The notes: generated by a model from the sequence alone, not told the origin. 64,000 bases of DNA from JAYWGN01 sp043778255 (GCA_043778255.1 JAYWGN010000055.1:1-64000), one strand, 5' to 3'; numbered from the stretch's first letter, positions 26,812 to 36,016 are shown. A program made the numbers and translations.

Positions 26812-26819
26812 CAAATATA
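26812..26819 (-). promoter_or_regulatory. -7 promoter box of the deoxyhypusine-synthase-like gene
   Basis: Minus-strand TATATTTG, a perfect TAnnTTTG box, 21 bp upstream of the ATG. Confidence 0.55.
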
Positions 26820-27080
26820 AAATTAATAGGATAGTTTTTAATTATTTCTTTTACTTGTTTTATTGATTTCTCCCTTTTGTAAGATATCTTCTGTATTGCG
26901 TAATAAATACCAAATAAGTCGGCTAAAGTTCTACGAAAATTTATTTTTGCCTATTTTTCTTGAACATAACACCTGCTTACTGCTAAGCAAGTTGTAGGGT
27001 AAAGCCTCCTAATATTTGAAAGCGATACTAAGCAACCTTTTCTTCATTTTTTTGGCGGGGTTACACCCCAAAATGTTTTT

Positions 27081-29558
27081 TTAATACCAATTAGTTTTGT
27101 GCTTATTAATTTTTTCAAAACTCACCTTTACCGATACAGGGTTGTTGTATTGGTTGGCTTGGCTAAATACGGTGTATGCGCCTATTTTATACCGGTCTCT
27201 AAACATTTTAAAGTTTTTTTCCAACCCTACAAATAGTTCAGCATATTGTAATTTTCGTTCAGGTACATACAAATATCCGCCTCCTACTACCTCTTGTAAT
27301 TTTAGTTTTTTTACAAAGTTTAATCGGTTTATTATACTCCCTTTAAAGTTGTGGACTATATGCACTTCGTAAAATTGGTTAAACACTGGGAACGACTCTT
27401 TTATCCCTTGAAAAAAATTGGTTGGGTTCAAAAATATTAGGGCATCTTTTTGTCGAATATATTTATAGTCGGGTTCTCTTAAGTCGGTTTTGTTTATAAA
27501 ATTACCGTAGGTCAAGTTGTACTGTGTTACGCCAAATAATCCAGCATTTATTTGTTGGGTTACCTTTGCTTCTATATAATCATAATCAATTGCTGAGCCT
27601 AATATATTGGGTATTCCTTTACGCCAAGTAGCGGTAAATGTTGGCCATTTGCTCCCTAATATTAGCTTTTGACGTGGCTCTCTTATATACTTTTGCTGTG
27701 GTGTATAGCTTAAGCTTACAGTGTTAAATAAGGCTTGGTAAGCTGCAAACGAAAAAGGTTTATCCTGAGGGTTTAACTTTATAAGCCCACCAAATTTACT
27801 AATGCTATCTGTATTAAGTTTGTATTTATCTGCCGAACTTCTAAAGCTCATTTCTACTCGGTTGGTTAAGTATAAGCCATTGAGTAATTCTAATTCGTGG
27901 CTTACGCCAATATCATCTTTTTCGTATATGCCACTCCTTTTTAACTGATCAGTCCAGCTGCCACCAGCAAATAAAGAGGCAAATTGCCTACTCACATCTA
28001 CCTCGTAAGCCCCACGGCTAAAGGGATTATAAAGTTTTCGTACTTTTATATCGCCCTTAAAATCACTGTTTTTAAATCCGTAACTTATGTTGCCCCATAC
28101 GGCTTCTTGTTTTTGCGAACCATAGGTTTTATTATAATCCCAATCAAACTTAAGCCTTGTACCTGCAAACTGAAATGGTTGTACTAAGCCCACCAATGCA
28201 CCAACAAATATGGACCGTTCTTTTTTTCGTTGGTAAAATCCTTGTCCATTTAATACCACTTTGGTAAATGTTATTCTATTAAACTCTTTATCCACCGAAT
28301 CGGTAAATGCTACTGTGCTGTGTGCTCTTTGTATGCTATCATTATACCGTATAAATTGTAGCTGTTCGCTGCTTAGTGGCTCTTGCCTTACCTGATCCCA
28401 AAAACTACTGTCTTGGTTATAAGCTTCGTAGCTTGTAGCACTTAATTCGTTGTTAAAGTATTTTTTACTAAAGGTTGGGTCCATTATATATTGATTGTAT
28501 ATGGCCAATGTTTTGCCAGTAGCTTTAGTATTTCCTGTTTTGTTTACATAGGTTAAGTCTTGCCTTGTAAGCATATATATTTTAGTATCGGTAGTATCAT
28601 AAGTTTGCTCCACACCAAAGTAATCGTAGTTGCGTAGCAAATAATTAGGAAAACTGTAACTAGCACTTGTAATTACCCAAAGGCTATCCATTATATCCAT
28701 TTCGCCAACTATAAGTGCATTACCTGCTTTTACTGGTGTAAACTGTATGGTATAGTATTTTCTTCCTCCTTTTTTGCGAAGCCTAATGGTTTTAAAATTA
28801 TACGCATTAAGCCCTGCATTGCTTACTGGGCTTAGCATTGGTATATCGGTTAAGCTTGGTATTTTTATAAGGTTTTGGTAAAGGCTAAAGTCACCATCGG
28901 TTGTGGTTAAATAAAATAAATCATCGGTATTTCCTCTTTTTTTTACTCCATTTCGGGTCTCTTTTATTTTGTTGGGTTCACTTTTATCTACTTTCATTAC
29001 TACCTCAGCAAGGCTCATATTTTGTATTTTTTCGGCATTGTTTATTGCGGGTGTTTCGGTAGCAATTGTGTCTGTAGTTTCTTTACGTTTTTTAAATACT
29101 GTTTTTTCATTTTCTTGTGAGGCTCTTATATATACATTGCAACTGTAAGTACTTGTAGCACTTAAGTAATTATCTTTATTTCTAATTACGTTTTTCATAA
29201 TCTCAGCCCATCGGTCTTTTTTTATGGCAAATACTTTTACTTCTTCTTCGGCTCTTTTGTTGGGTTCTAATATTATATTTTGGGTTTGGGTACTTTGGCT
29301 TATTATTAAGGTTATTAATTGTGGTTTGTAGCCTACATTAGTATATACTATATCGTATTTTCCTGGGTCTAGGGTAAAGGTGTAATTGCCTTGTGCATCG
29401 GTTTGGGTATTTAGTTTAAGTTCTTTAATACTCACATTTACATATCGTAATGGCTCTAAGTAAGTGTTTTTTACGGTACCGGTTAGTATATTTTGGGTAA
29501 ATGCTTTTGTGGATGATTGTAGTACTATTAATAGTACCAGTATTGTAGTAATTTTCAT
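27081..29558 (-). CDS. DUF5686 / carboxypeptidase-regulatory-like domain outer-membrane protein
   Basis: An 825-residue exported protein (signal peptide 1-22). Residues 23-100 form a CarboxypepD_reg-like beta-sandwich (GTVKNTYLEPLRYVNVSI, YDIVYTNVGYKPQ). The remainder matches DUF5686: IMKNVIRNKDNY near residue 120, a central domain with LIVGEMDIMDSLWVITSASY, and a C-terminal half of many aromatic beta-strands ending in VKVSFEKINKHKTNWY, as in outer-membrane barrels. Widespread in Bacteroidota, role unknown. Monocistronic. The 290-bp gap upstream of 27081 contains no recognised gene. Confidence 0.85.
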   Translation of the reverse strand: MKITTILVLLIVLQSSTKAFTQNILTGTVKNTYLEPLRYVNVSIKELKLNTQTDAQGNYTFTLDPGKYDIVYTNVGYKPQLITLIISQSTQTQNIILEPNKRAEEEVKVFAIKKDRWAEIMKNVIRNKDNYLSATSTYSCNVYIRASQENEKTVFKKRKETTDTIATETPAINNAEKIQNMSLAEVVMKVDKSEPNKIKETRNGVKKRGNTDDLFYLTTTDGDFSLYQNLIKIPSLTDIPMLSPVSNAGLNAYNFKTIRLRKKGGRKYYTIQFTPVKAGNALIVGEMDIMDSLWVITSASYSFPNYLLRNYDYFGVEQTYDTTDTKIYMLTRQDLTYVNKTGNTKATGKTLAIYNQYIMDPTFSKKYFNNELSATSYEAYNQDSSFWDQVRQEPLSSEQLQFIRYNDSIQRAHSTVAFTDSVDKEFNRITFTKVVLNGQGFYQRKKERSIFVGALVGLVQPFQFAGTRLKFDWDYNKTYGSQKQEAVWGNISYGFKNSDFKGDIKVRKLYNPFSRGAYEVDVSRQFASLFAGGSWTDQLKRSGIYEKDDIGVSHELELLNGLYLTNRVEMSFRSSADKYKLNTDSISKFGGLIKLNPQDKPFSFAAYQALFNTVSLSYTPQQKYIREPRQKLILGSKWPTFTATWRKGIPNILGSAIDYDYIEAKVTQQINAGLFGVTQYNLTYGNFINKTDLREPDYKYIRQKDALIFLNPTNFFQGIKESFPVFNQFYEVHIVHNFKGSIINRLNFVKKLKLQEVVGGGYLYVPERKLQYAELFVGLEKNFKMFRDRYKIGAYTVFSQANQYNNPVSVKVSFEKINKHKTNWY

Positions 29559-29744
29559 TGCAATAGTAAAAAGTATTTGCGGTTATTTTGTAGTTAATGA
29601 CTTACAAATATTATGCAAAGTAAAGCTATGCTATATAAAGTTTTGTTAAGTATTTTTGTGTGGGTAGGCTGTATAGGAAATTGAAATTTTATTAATATAA
29701 TATATTTATACAATTTATTTTATAATTTATTTACCTTTATAGAA

Positions 29745-30409
29745 ATAGACTATATAAAAAATAATTTAAAATATGAGTTACAATCTATCATTTTCCCAAA
29801 GAATAATAATAGCAAAAAAGGAATTATTGAAACAATTGCCTACTACCTTACAAGCTGCAAAACAACAAGCCAAAAACTTGGAACAATTGAGTACAACAAA
29901 GAAATTGAAACTGAGGAATTAATTGATTTTATAAATAACCATTCTCTTTGGTACAAATTTATTATTGATGACAATTTTATAATTGGTCAAGGTGCTGAAC
30001 AAAAAGTTTATTTACAAAAAAATGGAATTTATGTTATCAAAACTAACGACTCAATTTTTTACAAATATTGGGGTGATTATTTTGTGAGCCTTTTATTACA
30101 TAATTATTTTTTTATAGATACATCTTATACTCTACTTGGATTTGTAAAAATTGAAAATAATTTATTCGTTGTTTTAGAACAACCTTACATAAAAATTACA
30201 AGTTTTACTGATTTAAAAAACGTTAAATTATTTATGAGCCAAAATGGGTTTATTTGTAGAAAAAATAACGATTATTATAATGATAAATTAGGAATAATAT
30301 TAGAAGATTTACATGAGGGTAATGTTTTAACTAAAAATGGAATTTTATATTTTATAGATACTGTGTTTTATTTAACATCTTCTTTTTTAAAATAAAATAT
30401 ATAGTCTAT
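29745..30409. repeat. 12-bp inverted repeats flanking the kinase remnant
   Basis: ATAGACTATATA (29745-29756) and its exact reverse complement TATATAGTCTAT (30398-30409) bracket the kinase open frame. They resemble terminal inverted repeats of a small non-autonomous element, but in such AT-rich DNA chance cannot be excluded. No target-site duplication was recognised. Confidence 0.4.
29754..30395 (+). CDS. Polyvalent-protein-type kinase domain protein; 5' end uncertain
   Basis: The open frame (no stop from 29685) encodes a kinase resembling the Kinase-PolyVal family of mobile-element polyvalent proteins. Seen: a Gly-rich loop GQGAEQKVY, the Lys in YVIKTND, IFYKYWGDYF, a catalytic-loop-like LEDLHEGNVL, and a metal-binding Asp in LYFIDTVFY. 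The preceding residues (IIETIAYYLTSCK, TEELIDFINNHSLW) also fit the family's usual N-terminal helix region. No in-frame ATG, GTG or TTG precedes codon GTG 30084, so either a rare start (ATA/ATT) is used or the start has been lost. The coordinate given is the ATA inside the flanking repeat. An out-of-frame ATG at 29773 gives a 49-residue peptide only. Strong AT bias suggests transfer. Confidence 0.6.
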   Translation: MKNNLKYELQSIIFPKNNNSKKGIIETIAYYLTSCKTTSQKLGTIEYNKEIETEELIDFINNHSLWYKFIIDDNFIIGQGAEQKVYLQKNGIYVIKTNDSIFYKYWGDYFVSLLLHNYFFIDTSYTLLGFVKIENNLFVVLEQPYIKITSFTDLKNVKLFMSQNGFICRKNNDYYNDKLGIILEDLHEGNVLTKNGILYFIDTVFYLTSSFLK

Positions 30410-30431
30410 ATAATTTCTCTACCTTACAATT

Positions 30432-30848
30432 ATGAAAATTAAGTTACTCTTTATTATCACTTGTTTTACTTTATCCCAACTATCATTATCAGCTCAAATA
30501 AATAATACTAACTATTTAATTAGTGAGGGTAAAGGTTATGCTTTGTGCCAATGTATAAAAAATGAAATAAACAAAATAATCGCTTTAAATAAAGATTCTT
30601 CTAATGCTATAATTATTAAAGATTACTCAAGTTCGTACTTTATACAAATAGCTAACTTTCCCATCCCTTTATTAGATAGTATAACACAGTATTACGCCTC
30701 TCATATTAATGCTATTCGTGCTATACCAATGGAAAAAAATAAAACTAACCCAACTGCAAATATGATTGGCTACACTTGTTGGAAATTTTATGAGTCAAAA
30801 AACCTAACATTATATATTAAAAAACTACTCATTAATTATAAAAAATAA
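30432..30848 (+). CDS. Small secreted protein, possibly Tai4-like immunity protein
   Basis: A 138-residue protein with a clear signal peptide (MKIKLLFIITCFTLSQLSLSAQ). The mature part is helical with three Cys (ALCQCIKN, GYTCWKFY). The YALCQCIKN and CWKFYESKNLTLYIKKLL pattern vaguely recalls Tai4-type periplasmic immunity proteins of type VI amidase effectors. This is a weak resemblance. It lies directly after the kinase remnant and converges on nadA with a 4-bp gap. Its base composition is as AT-rich as the kinase frame. Confidence 0.5.
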   Translation: MKIKLLFIITCFTLSQLSLSAQINNTNYLISEGKGYALCQCIKNEINKIIALNKDSSNAIIIKDYSSSYFIQIANFPIPLLDSITQYYASHINAIRAIPMEKNKTNPTANMIGYTCWKFYESKNLTLYIKKLLINYKK

Positions 30849-30852
30849 CAGC

Positions 30853-31842
30853 CTACAATCCATACTGCTTGCTTATTTCTAACATTCTATCTATACCTAC
30901 TTTTGCTTTTACACGTATGGTTTCTTCCATTTCTATTTCGGGTGTTTCGTATTGCATACATAAGTATAGTTTTTCCAAGGTATTTAATTTCATGTGTGGG
31001 CATTCGTTACATGCACAATTATTAATTGGTGGCCCCGGTATAAATGTTTTATGTGGTGCATCTTTCTGCATTTGGTGTACTATACCATTTTCGGTTACTA
31101 CTATAAATTCCTGTGCTGCATTAGTAGTAGCATACTTTAATAAGCCACTTGTACTACCTATATAATCGGCTATAGCCAGTATATGTTCTTCACACTCGGG
31201 GTGTGCTATTACTTTTGCATTAGGGTGTCGTATTTTTAGTTTTACTATTTTTTCGAGGCTAAATATTTCGTGTACCATACAACTACCGTTCCAAAGCACC
31301 ATTTCTCTACCCGTTTTTTTAATTAGGTAGGCACCTAAATTTTTATCGGGTGCAAATATTATCTTTTGCTCTATTGGTAAACTGCTTACAATATATTCGG
31401 CATTGCTACTTGTACATATTATATCACTCAAGGCTTTAATGCCTGCACTACAGTTTATATAACTTATTACTAAGTGGTCGGGGTATTTATCTTTAAATAG
31501 TTTAAATAATGCTGGTGGTGCTGAGTCGCTCAATGAGCAACCGGCAAGTAAGTCGGGTAGTAGTACCTTTTTGGTAGGGTTCAATATTTTGGCCGTTTCG
31601 GCCATAAAATGTACCCCTGCAAATACAATAATATCAGCCTCGGTTGTTTGGGCTTTTTGGGCTAACGCCAAACTATCTCCTATAAAGTCAGCAACATTTT
31701 GTATATCAGGTTCTTGATAGTAATGTGCTAATACAATAGCATTTTTTTCTTTTTTTAATTTTTCTATTTCTTCAAATATATCAAGTGTAGGGTCTATAGC
31801 TGTATCGTAATATCCTTTTTGTTGTATAGCTGCTGTATTCAT
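30853..31842 (-). CDS. nadA: Quinolinate synthase NadA
   Basis: Condenses iminoaspartate with dihydroxyacetone phosphate to quinolinate in de novo NAD synthesis, using a [4Fe-4S] cluster. The 329-residue protein has the family blocks VLAHYYQEPDIQNVADFIGDS, HFMAETAKILNP, WNGSCMVHE, HPECEE, GSTSGLLKY and the cluster Cys ligands C102 (AGCSLSD), C188 (NGSCMV) and C281 (NECPHM). Length and motif order are complete. nadD of the same pathway lies 4 kb away, separately. The promoter TATATTTG is at 31859-31866 on the minus strand. Confidence 0.96.
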   Translation of the reverse strand: MNTAAIQQKGYYDTAIDPTLDIFEEIEKLKKEKNAIVLAHYYQEPDIQNVADFIGDSLALAQKAQTTEADIIVFAGVHFMAETAKILNPTKKVLLPDLLAGCSLSDSAPPALFKLFKDKYPDHLVISYINCSAGIKALSDIICTSSNAEYIVSSLPIEQKIIFAPDKNLGAYLIKKTGREMVLWNGSCMVHEIFSLEKIVKLKIRHPNAKVIAHPECEEHILAIADYIGSTSGLLKYATTNAAQEFIVVTENGIVHQMQKDAPHKTFIPGPPINNCACNECPHMKLNTLEKLYLCMQYETPEIEMEETIRVKAKVGIDRMLEISKQYGL

Positions 31843-31858
31843 TGTTATTTATTTTTTA

Positions 31859-31866
31859 CAAATATA
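31859..31866 (-). promoter_or_regulatory. -7 promoter box of nadA
   Basis: Minus-strand TATATTTG (TAnnTTTG), 16 bp upstream of the nadA ATG. Confidence 0.55.
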
Positions 31867-31871
31867 ATACT

Positions 31872-32135
31872 ATGCTATACTTTTTTATAATTTCGGTATT
31901 GTTAATAACTGCTGTAATAGTTTTAATATATTTTTTTTATAAAAAAGAAAAAGCTACTATTATTACTACTGTGTATATGTGTATAAACGCACTAAATATT
32001 ATTTTCTTAACTTTTGTATTTTATTGTAATATACACATAGGTAGTAATTATACACACCATTACATTTTGCCGAAGGCTTATATACATACATTATTAGGCA
32101 TACTATTCACAATTGTGTATAATGGCAACTGTTAA
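31872..32135 (+). CDS. Possible small membrane protein overlapping the origin region
   Basis: An open frame of 87 residues starts at ATG 31872 with a hydrophobic segment (FIISVLLITAVIVLIYFFYKK) and ends with a second one. However, its DNA holds several DnaA boxes (31978, 32048, 32114), so it may be origin DNA that happens to be open. No family is recognised. Confidence 0.3.
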   Translation: MLYFFIISVLLITAVIVLIYFFYKKEKATIITTVYMCINALNIIFLTFVFYCNIHIGSNYTHHYILPKAYIHTLLGILFTIVYNGNC

Positions 32136-32450
32136 TTTTTATATTGTATACAAATGCACAATTTACTGTTAGTATAGTTACGTATAGTTTGTTAGTTAAA
32201 TGCATTTACCCCCAATTACAAATTCAATTAATACTTACTCCCATTTGTAGTAGTTCTTTTCCACAGCTTTCTTTTACTAAACGGTTGGTTTTCCACCAAA
32301 TATTTTATTATCCACATTGGTATAGTTAATATTTAATTTGACTGTATTAGGTAATTAACCAAAATAAGGTTTTTCCACACTTTGTTAATAATTATATTTA
32401 CCTTAAATTTGCAAACTTAAATTATAAAAAAAACAAACTAGAATAATAAC
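31978..32450. other. Candidate chromosomal replication origin (oriC): DnaA-box cluster
   Basis: The nadA-foldase gap carries many matches to TT(A/T)TNCACA. Perfect on plus: TTATACACA (32048-32056), TTTTCCACA (32257-32265), TTATCCACA (32308-32316), TTTTCCACA (32371-32379). Perfect on minus: 31978-31986 and 32114-32122 (TTATACACA read on the minus strand). One-mismatch boxes lie at 32029, 32103 and 32289. AT-rich stretches at 31921-31950 and 32380-32440 could serve as unwinding elements. Two parS-like sites and mnmG lie 5 kb away, as around many bacterial origins, and most genes to the left read minus while most to the right read plus. Confidence 0.6.
32381..32411 (+). promoter_or_regulatory. 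Consensus Bacteroidota promoter of the foldase gene
   Basis: TTTG (32381-32384), exactly 19 bp, then TAAATTTG (32404-32411): a perfect TTTG-N19-TAnnTTTG promoter, about 42 bp before the ATG. It begins 2 bp from the last DnaA box. Confidence 0.7.
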
Positions 32451-32453
32451 ATT

Positions 32454-34640
32454 ATGTCTATAATACAAACCATACGAGACAAAGGTAGTTGGGTAATTGT
32501 AAGTTTACTTGCATTAGCACTTATATCTTTTATATTTAGCGATGCTGGTAAAAACTTTGGCAACGGTGGCAGTAATAACCCCACCATTGGTACTATTAAT
32601 GGTAGCAAAGTAAAGTTAGACGATTATTACAAAATAACTAATGCCATATCCACAGCTTATGAAGGACAAAGTATTAGTAAAGATCAAATTGATAACTTTG
32701 TATGGTCGCAGTTTACTGATTATAATGCAATGAAATCTGAGTTAACACCACTAGCAATTGATTTTAACGATGATATACTAGCCGATATTGCTATTGGTAA
32801 GTATGGTCAGGCTAATCAAATGGTTACACAATTATTTAAAAAGTTTGGTGGCGAAGGTTATGTAAATCCTCAAACGAATCAATTAAATACACCTGAAGCT
32901 GAAAAGTTAGTTAAACAATTAAAAAACAGTAAAAGTAATAATGATGATGCTAATAAATTTTTGCTAGCTTTTAATAATATGCTACCGTTGGTAAAAATGC
33001 AATACTTACAAAATAAGTATAACCTACTATTGCAAACTACTAATTATGTACCAGCTTGGCAGGTAGCTAAGCAAACAGAAGATGATAGTAAACTTATAAA
33101 TGTTAGTTTGGTACATTACCCTTATAACGAATTACAAGATAGTACTATTGCTGAGTTAAAACTTACTGATGCTGATATTACTACATTTATAAATAAAAAT
33201 AGTAACCGATTTAAAGTTAAAGAAACTAGAAGTATTGATTACACCACATTCAGCTTTAACCCAACAGGTGCCGATAGTGCTTTGGTACGAAATAGTATAG
33301 AAGAAAAACGTGCAAAATTTGATAAAGTGAATGACACTACCGTTAATTTATTTATTGATAATAATAGTACTACACGTTATAATAATAACTATACCCGTAG
33401 AAAAGAAGTTCAAATTAATGATTCATCTCTAACATTAGTAAAAGGTAACTTTACAGGGCCTTATGTACAAGGTAATAGTATGATATTGGCTAAAGTTATG
33501 AATGTAAAAAATTATGCCGATACAGTAAATTTTAGACATATACTTATACTTACTCGTAACCCTCAAACAGGTGAAGCCTTATTATCTGATTCAGCTGCCA
33601 AAGTAAGAATTGACTCTATATATACAGCATATAAAGGTGGTGCAACTTTTGATAGTTTAGCAAAAAAGTTAAGTCAAGATCCAAGTTCAAGTGATAGTGG
33701 TGGTATGGTAAAAAACATTGCCTATAACCAACCTTTATTTAGTGATGAGTTTCAAGATTTTGCATTTAATAGTGCAAGTGGCACTACTAATGTTATTAAA
33801 ACAGGCTTAGGCTATCATTTAGTAAAAGCTGAAAGTACCAAGGGTAGTACCAAACCTGCTTATAGAGTTGCTTACCTTACTAAAGATATAGTACCAAGTG
33901 GTACCACTACCGATAGTGTAAATAATGTAGCTAGTAACTTTGCCGGTAAGTATAACGATGCTAAAGCTTTTGATGCTTATTTTACAGCTAATACTAACCC
34001 AAATCAACTCAAACTCAATGCTTATAATATTGATAGAAATAGCTTAAGAGTACAAGGGTTAGAAGATGATGTAAAAGAACTTTGCAAGTGGGCTTTTGAA
34101 GCCGATGTAAATCAAGTAAGCAAACCTTTTTTACTTAACAAAACTTATAAGTATGTAGTAGCTAAGTTAGTAAGTAAGCAAGATGAGGGTATGCAAACTG
34201 CCGAAAGTTTACGTAAATCAAACTCAGGTATATTAGAGCAGTTAAAAAATGAAAAGAAATTTACTTATTTGGCTAAAAAGTTCGGTGCAGTTACAAGTAT
34301 AGAAGATGCTGCAACCAAAACGGGTAAACAAGTACAAGTAAGAGATAGTGTAAGTTATCAAGCTGGTGTACTTAAAGATATTAGCCCCGAAGCTAGAGTA
34401 GTAGGTACAGCTTTTAATACAGCGTTACAAAATAAAGTATCGGGTGCTATTAAAGGTACTACAGGATTATTTTATATAAAACCAACAAGTGCTACTTACA
34501 GCAACAATGCCGTTGTTGATATTAAAGCTACACAAAAAACAATGGAACAAGACCAACGCCAACAAGTTGGACAAAATGCTATGCAAGCATTTAAAAATAA
34601 AGCAACAATTACCGATAAGCGATTGGAAAATAATTTATAA
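32454..34640 (+). CDS. Periplasmic peptidyl-prolyl isomerase (SurA-N / parvulin, PpiD-like)
   Basis: A 728-residue inner-membrane-anchored foldase. The N-terminal MSIIQTIRDKGSWVIVSLLALALISFIFSD segment is a single membrane anchor (about 12-30), followed by a SurA_N-like helical region. A parvulin domain (about 357-462) has VNFRHILIL, FDSLAKKLSQDPSS, GGMVKNI and GYHLVKAE. A second, divergent C-terminal region follows. It helps fold or chaperone proteins entering the periplasm. Monocistronic, with a consensus promoter and a strong terminator. Confidence 0.9.
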   Translation: MSIIQTIRDKGSWVIVSLLALALISFIFSDAGKNFGNGGSNNPTIGTINGSKVKLDDYYKITNAISTAYEGQSISKDQIDNFVWSQFTDYNAMKSELTPLAIDFNDDILADIAIGKYGQANQMVTQLFKKFGGEGYVNPQTNQLNTPEAEKLVKQLKNSKSNNDDANKFLLAFNNMLPLVKMQYLQNKYNLLLQTTNYVPAWQVAKQTEDDSKLINVSLVHYPYNELQDSTIAELKLTDADITTFINKNSNRFKVKETRSIDYTTFSFNPTGADSALVRNSIEEKRAKFDKVNDTTVNLFIDNNSTTRYNNNYTRRKEVQINDSSLTLVKGNFTGPYVQGNSMILAKVMNVKNYADTVNFRHILILTRNPQTGEALLSDSAAKVRIDSIYTAYKGGATFDSLAKKLSQDPSSSDSGGMVKNIAYNQPLFSDEFQDFAFNSASGTTNVIKTGLGYHLVKAESTKGSTKPAYRVAYLTKDIVPSGTTTDSVNNVASNFAGKYNDAKAFDAYFTANTNPNQLKLNAYNIDRNSLRVQGLEDDVKELCKWAFEADVNQVSKPFLLNKTYKYVVAKLVSKQDEGMQTAESLRKSNSGILEQLKNEKKFTYLAKKFGAVTSIEDAATKTGKQVQVRDSVSYQAGVLKDISPEARVVGTAFNTALQNKVSGAIKGTTGLFYIKPTSATYSNNAVVDIKATQKTMEQDQRQQVGQNAMQAFKNKATITDKRLENNL

Positions 34641-34663
34641 ATTTATTGTAAAAATATAGTAAA

Positions 34664-34695
34664 AAAAAAGTGAAGCATGTCTGCTTCACTTTTTT
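34664..34695. terminator. Strong intrinsic terminator after the foldase gene
   Basis: AAAAAAGTGAAGCA (34664-34677) and TGCTTCACTTTTTT (34682-34695) form a 14-bp stem with a TGTC loop. The T-run is part of the stem, and the A-run on the other side makes it potentially bidirectional. Confidence 0.85.
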
Positions 34696-34750
34696 ATGCT
34701 TATATGTAAATATTTTGTTACCTTAACTTTTATAACAACAAATTATTATT

Positions 34751-36016
34751 ATGCCATTACGAAGGCATGTACCTTTTTTAAAGGCAGTGTTGCTGCACAG
34801 TATCACTGCATTTGGTGGGCCTCAAGCCCACTTTGGTATGATGCAACGTACATTTGTACACCTACGAAAAGATGTAACAGATGAGGAGTTACTTGATTTT
34901 AATTCATTTTGCAATATACTACCAGGTGCATCAAGTACTCAGGTACTTACACTTATTGGTTACAAACGGGGAGGTGTATCATTAGCTACACTTACATTAA
35001 TTATTTGGATATTACCGGCATGTTTGCTTATGGGTTTATTATCGTTTTTAGTCGAATTTATAAGTACTGCCAACACTACCAATCATATATTTACTTACAT
35101 ACAACCAATGGCTATTGGGTTTTTAATATATGCAGCCTACCAAGCATTTGCTATTACTATTAAAAACACTATTACTATAGCTATAGTAATAACAGTAGCT
35201 TCTCTAATTTTTTTCTTTTTCAAATTCCCATGGATATTTCCATTACTTATATTAGTTAGCGGACTTATAACCAACATTAGTAGTAGGCGTATTCCGCAAA
35301 AAAACTTTGTGCTAAAAAAAATAAAATGGAGTAACCTTTGGTTATTTGCATTAGTGTTTGTAGTATCGGGTATTATAAGCGAAACGGCAAGAAAAGGGCA
35401 GTGGAATAATAACTTACGCAAACCTATTAACTTATTTGAAAACACGTATCGAATGGGCAGTTTTGTATTTGGTGGTGGGCAGGTGTTAATACCAATGATG
35501 GAGTCACAGTTTAGCGAAAGGCAGCAACAAAATAATTTTACAACTCGTAACCCAAATGCTATTATTATCGACAAAGAATTTTTTTATACAGGAGCTGGTA
35601 TAGTAAGGGCAATACCGGGTCCTGTATTTAGTATAGCAGCATTTACTGGTGGTTTGGCTTTAAAAGATAATAGCATAATATTTCAACTTTTTGGAATTAT
35701 TGTTGGTTCTATTGCCATTTTTTTACCTAGTGCATTATTAGTCTTATTTTTTTATCCAATATGGCACAATTTAAAAAAACATGCACCTGTTTACAGAGCT
35801 TTGGAAGGTATAAATGCTGCAGTAGTAGGCATTATGATTGGCTCTTCTATTTATATGCTTAACGATATTTCTTTCAGCACTAACAATAGCATTAGTGTAT
35901 TGAATGTACTTACTATATTGGGCACTTTTTTATTATTAAAATTTACAAAATTAGCCTCTCCTATTATAGTATTATTGTGTTTATTACTCGGTATTGTAAC
36001 TGGTCATTTTGCATAA
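34751..36016 (+). CDS. chrA: Chromate transporter (CHR family)
   Basis: A 421-residue membrane protein with about ten helices in two homologous halves. The first half shows LLHSITAFGGPQAHFGMMQR and LPGASSTQVLTLIGYKRGG. The second shows the related GSFVFGGGQVLIPMMESQF and GAGIVRAIPGPVFSIAAFTGG. This GGP/PGP pattern is diagnostic for ChrA-type proteins, which export chromate or take part in sulfate/anion transport. The substrate in this organism is not certain. It overlaps nadD tail to tail by 13 bp. Confidence 0.88.
   Translation: MPLRRHVPFLKAVLLHSITAFGGPQAHFGMMQRTFVHLRKDVTDEELLDFNSFCNILPGASSTQVLTLIGYKRGGVSLATLTLIIWILPACLLMGLLSFLVEFISTANTTNHIFTYIQPMAIGFLIYAAYQAFAITIKNTITIAIVITVASLIFFFFKFPWIFPLLILVSGLITNISSRRIPQKNFVLKKIKWSNLWLFALVFVVSGIISETARKGQWNNNLRKPINLFENTYRMGSFVFGGGQVLIPMMESQFSERQQQNNFTTRNPNAIIIDKEFFYTGAGIVRAIPGPVFSIAAFTGGLALKDNSIIFQLFGIIVGSIAIFLPSALLVLFFYPIWHNLKKHAPVYRALEGINAAVVGIMIGSSIYMLNDISFSTNNSISVLNVLTILGTFLLLKFTKLASPIIVLLCLLLGIVTGHFA

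Noticed and set aside
29773..29922. 49-codon ORF starting at ATG before the kinase
   Set aside because: It is in a different frame from the kinase; the kinase family's N-terminal pattern is found in the kinase frame, not in this one.
35137..35574. 145-codon minus-strand ORF within the chromate transporter gene
   Set aside because: Shadow frame of a hydrophobic membrane-protein gene.
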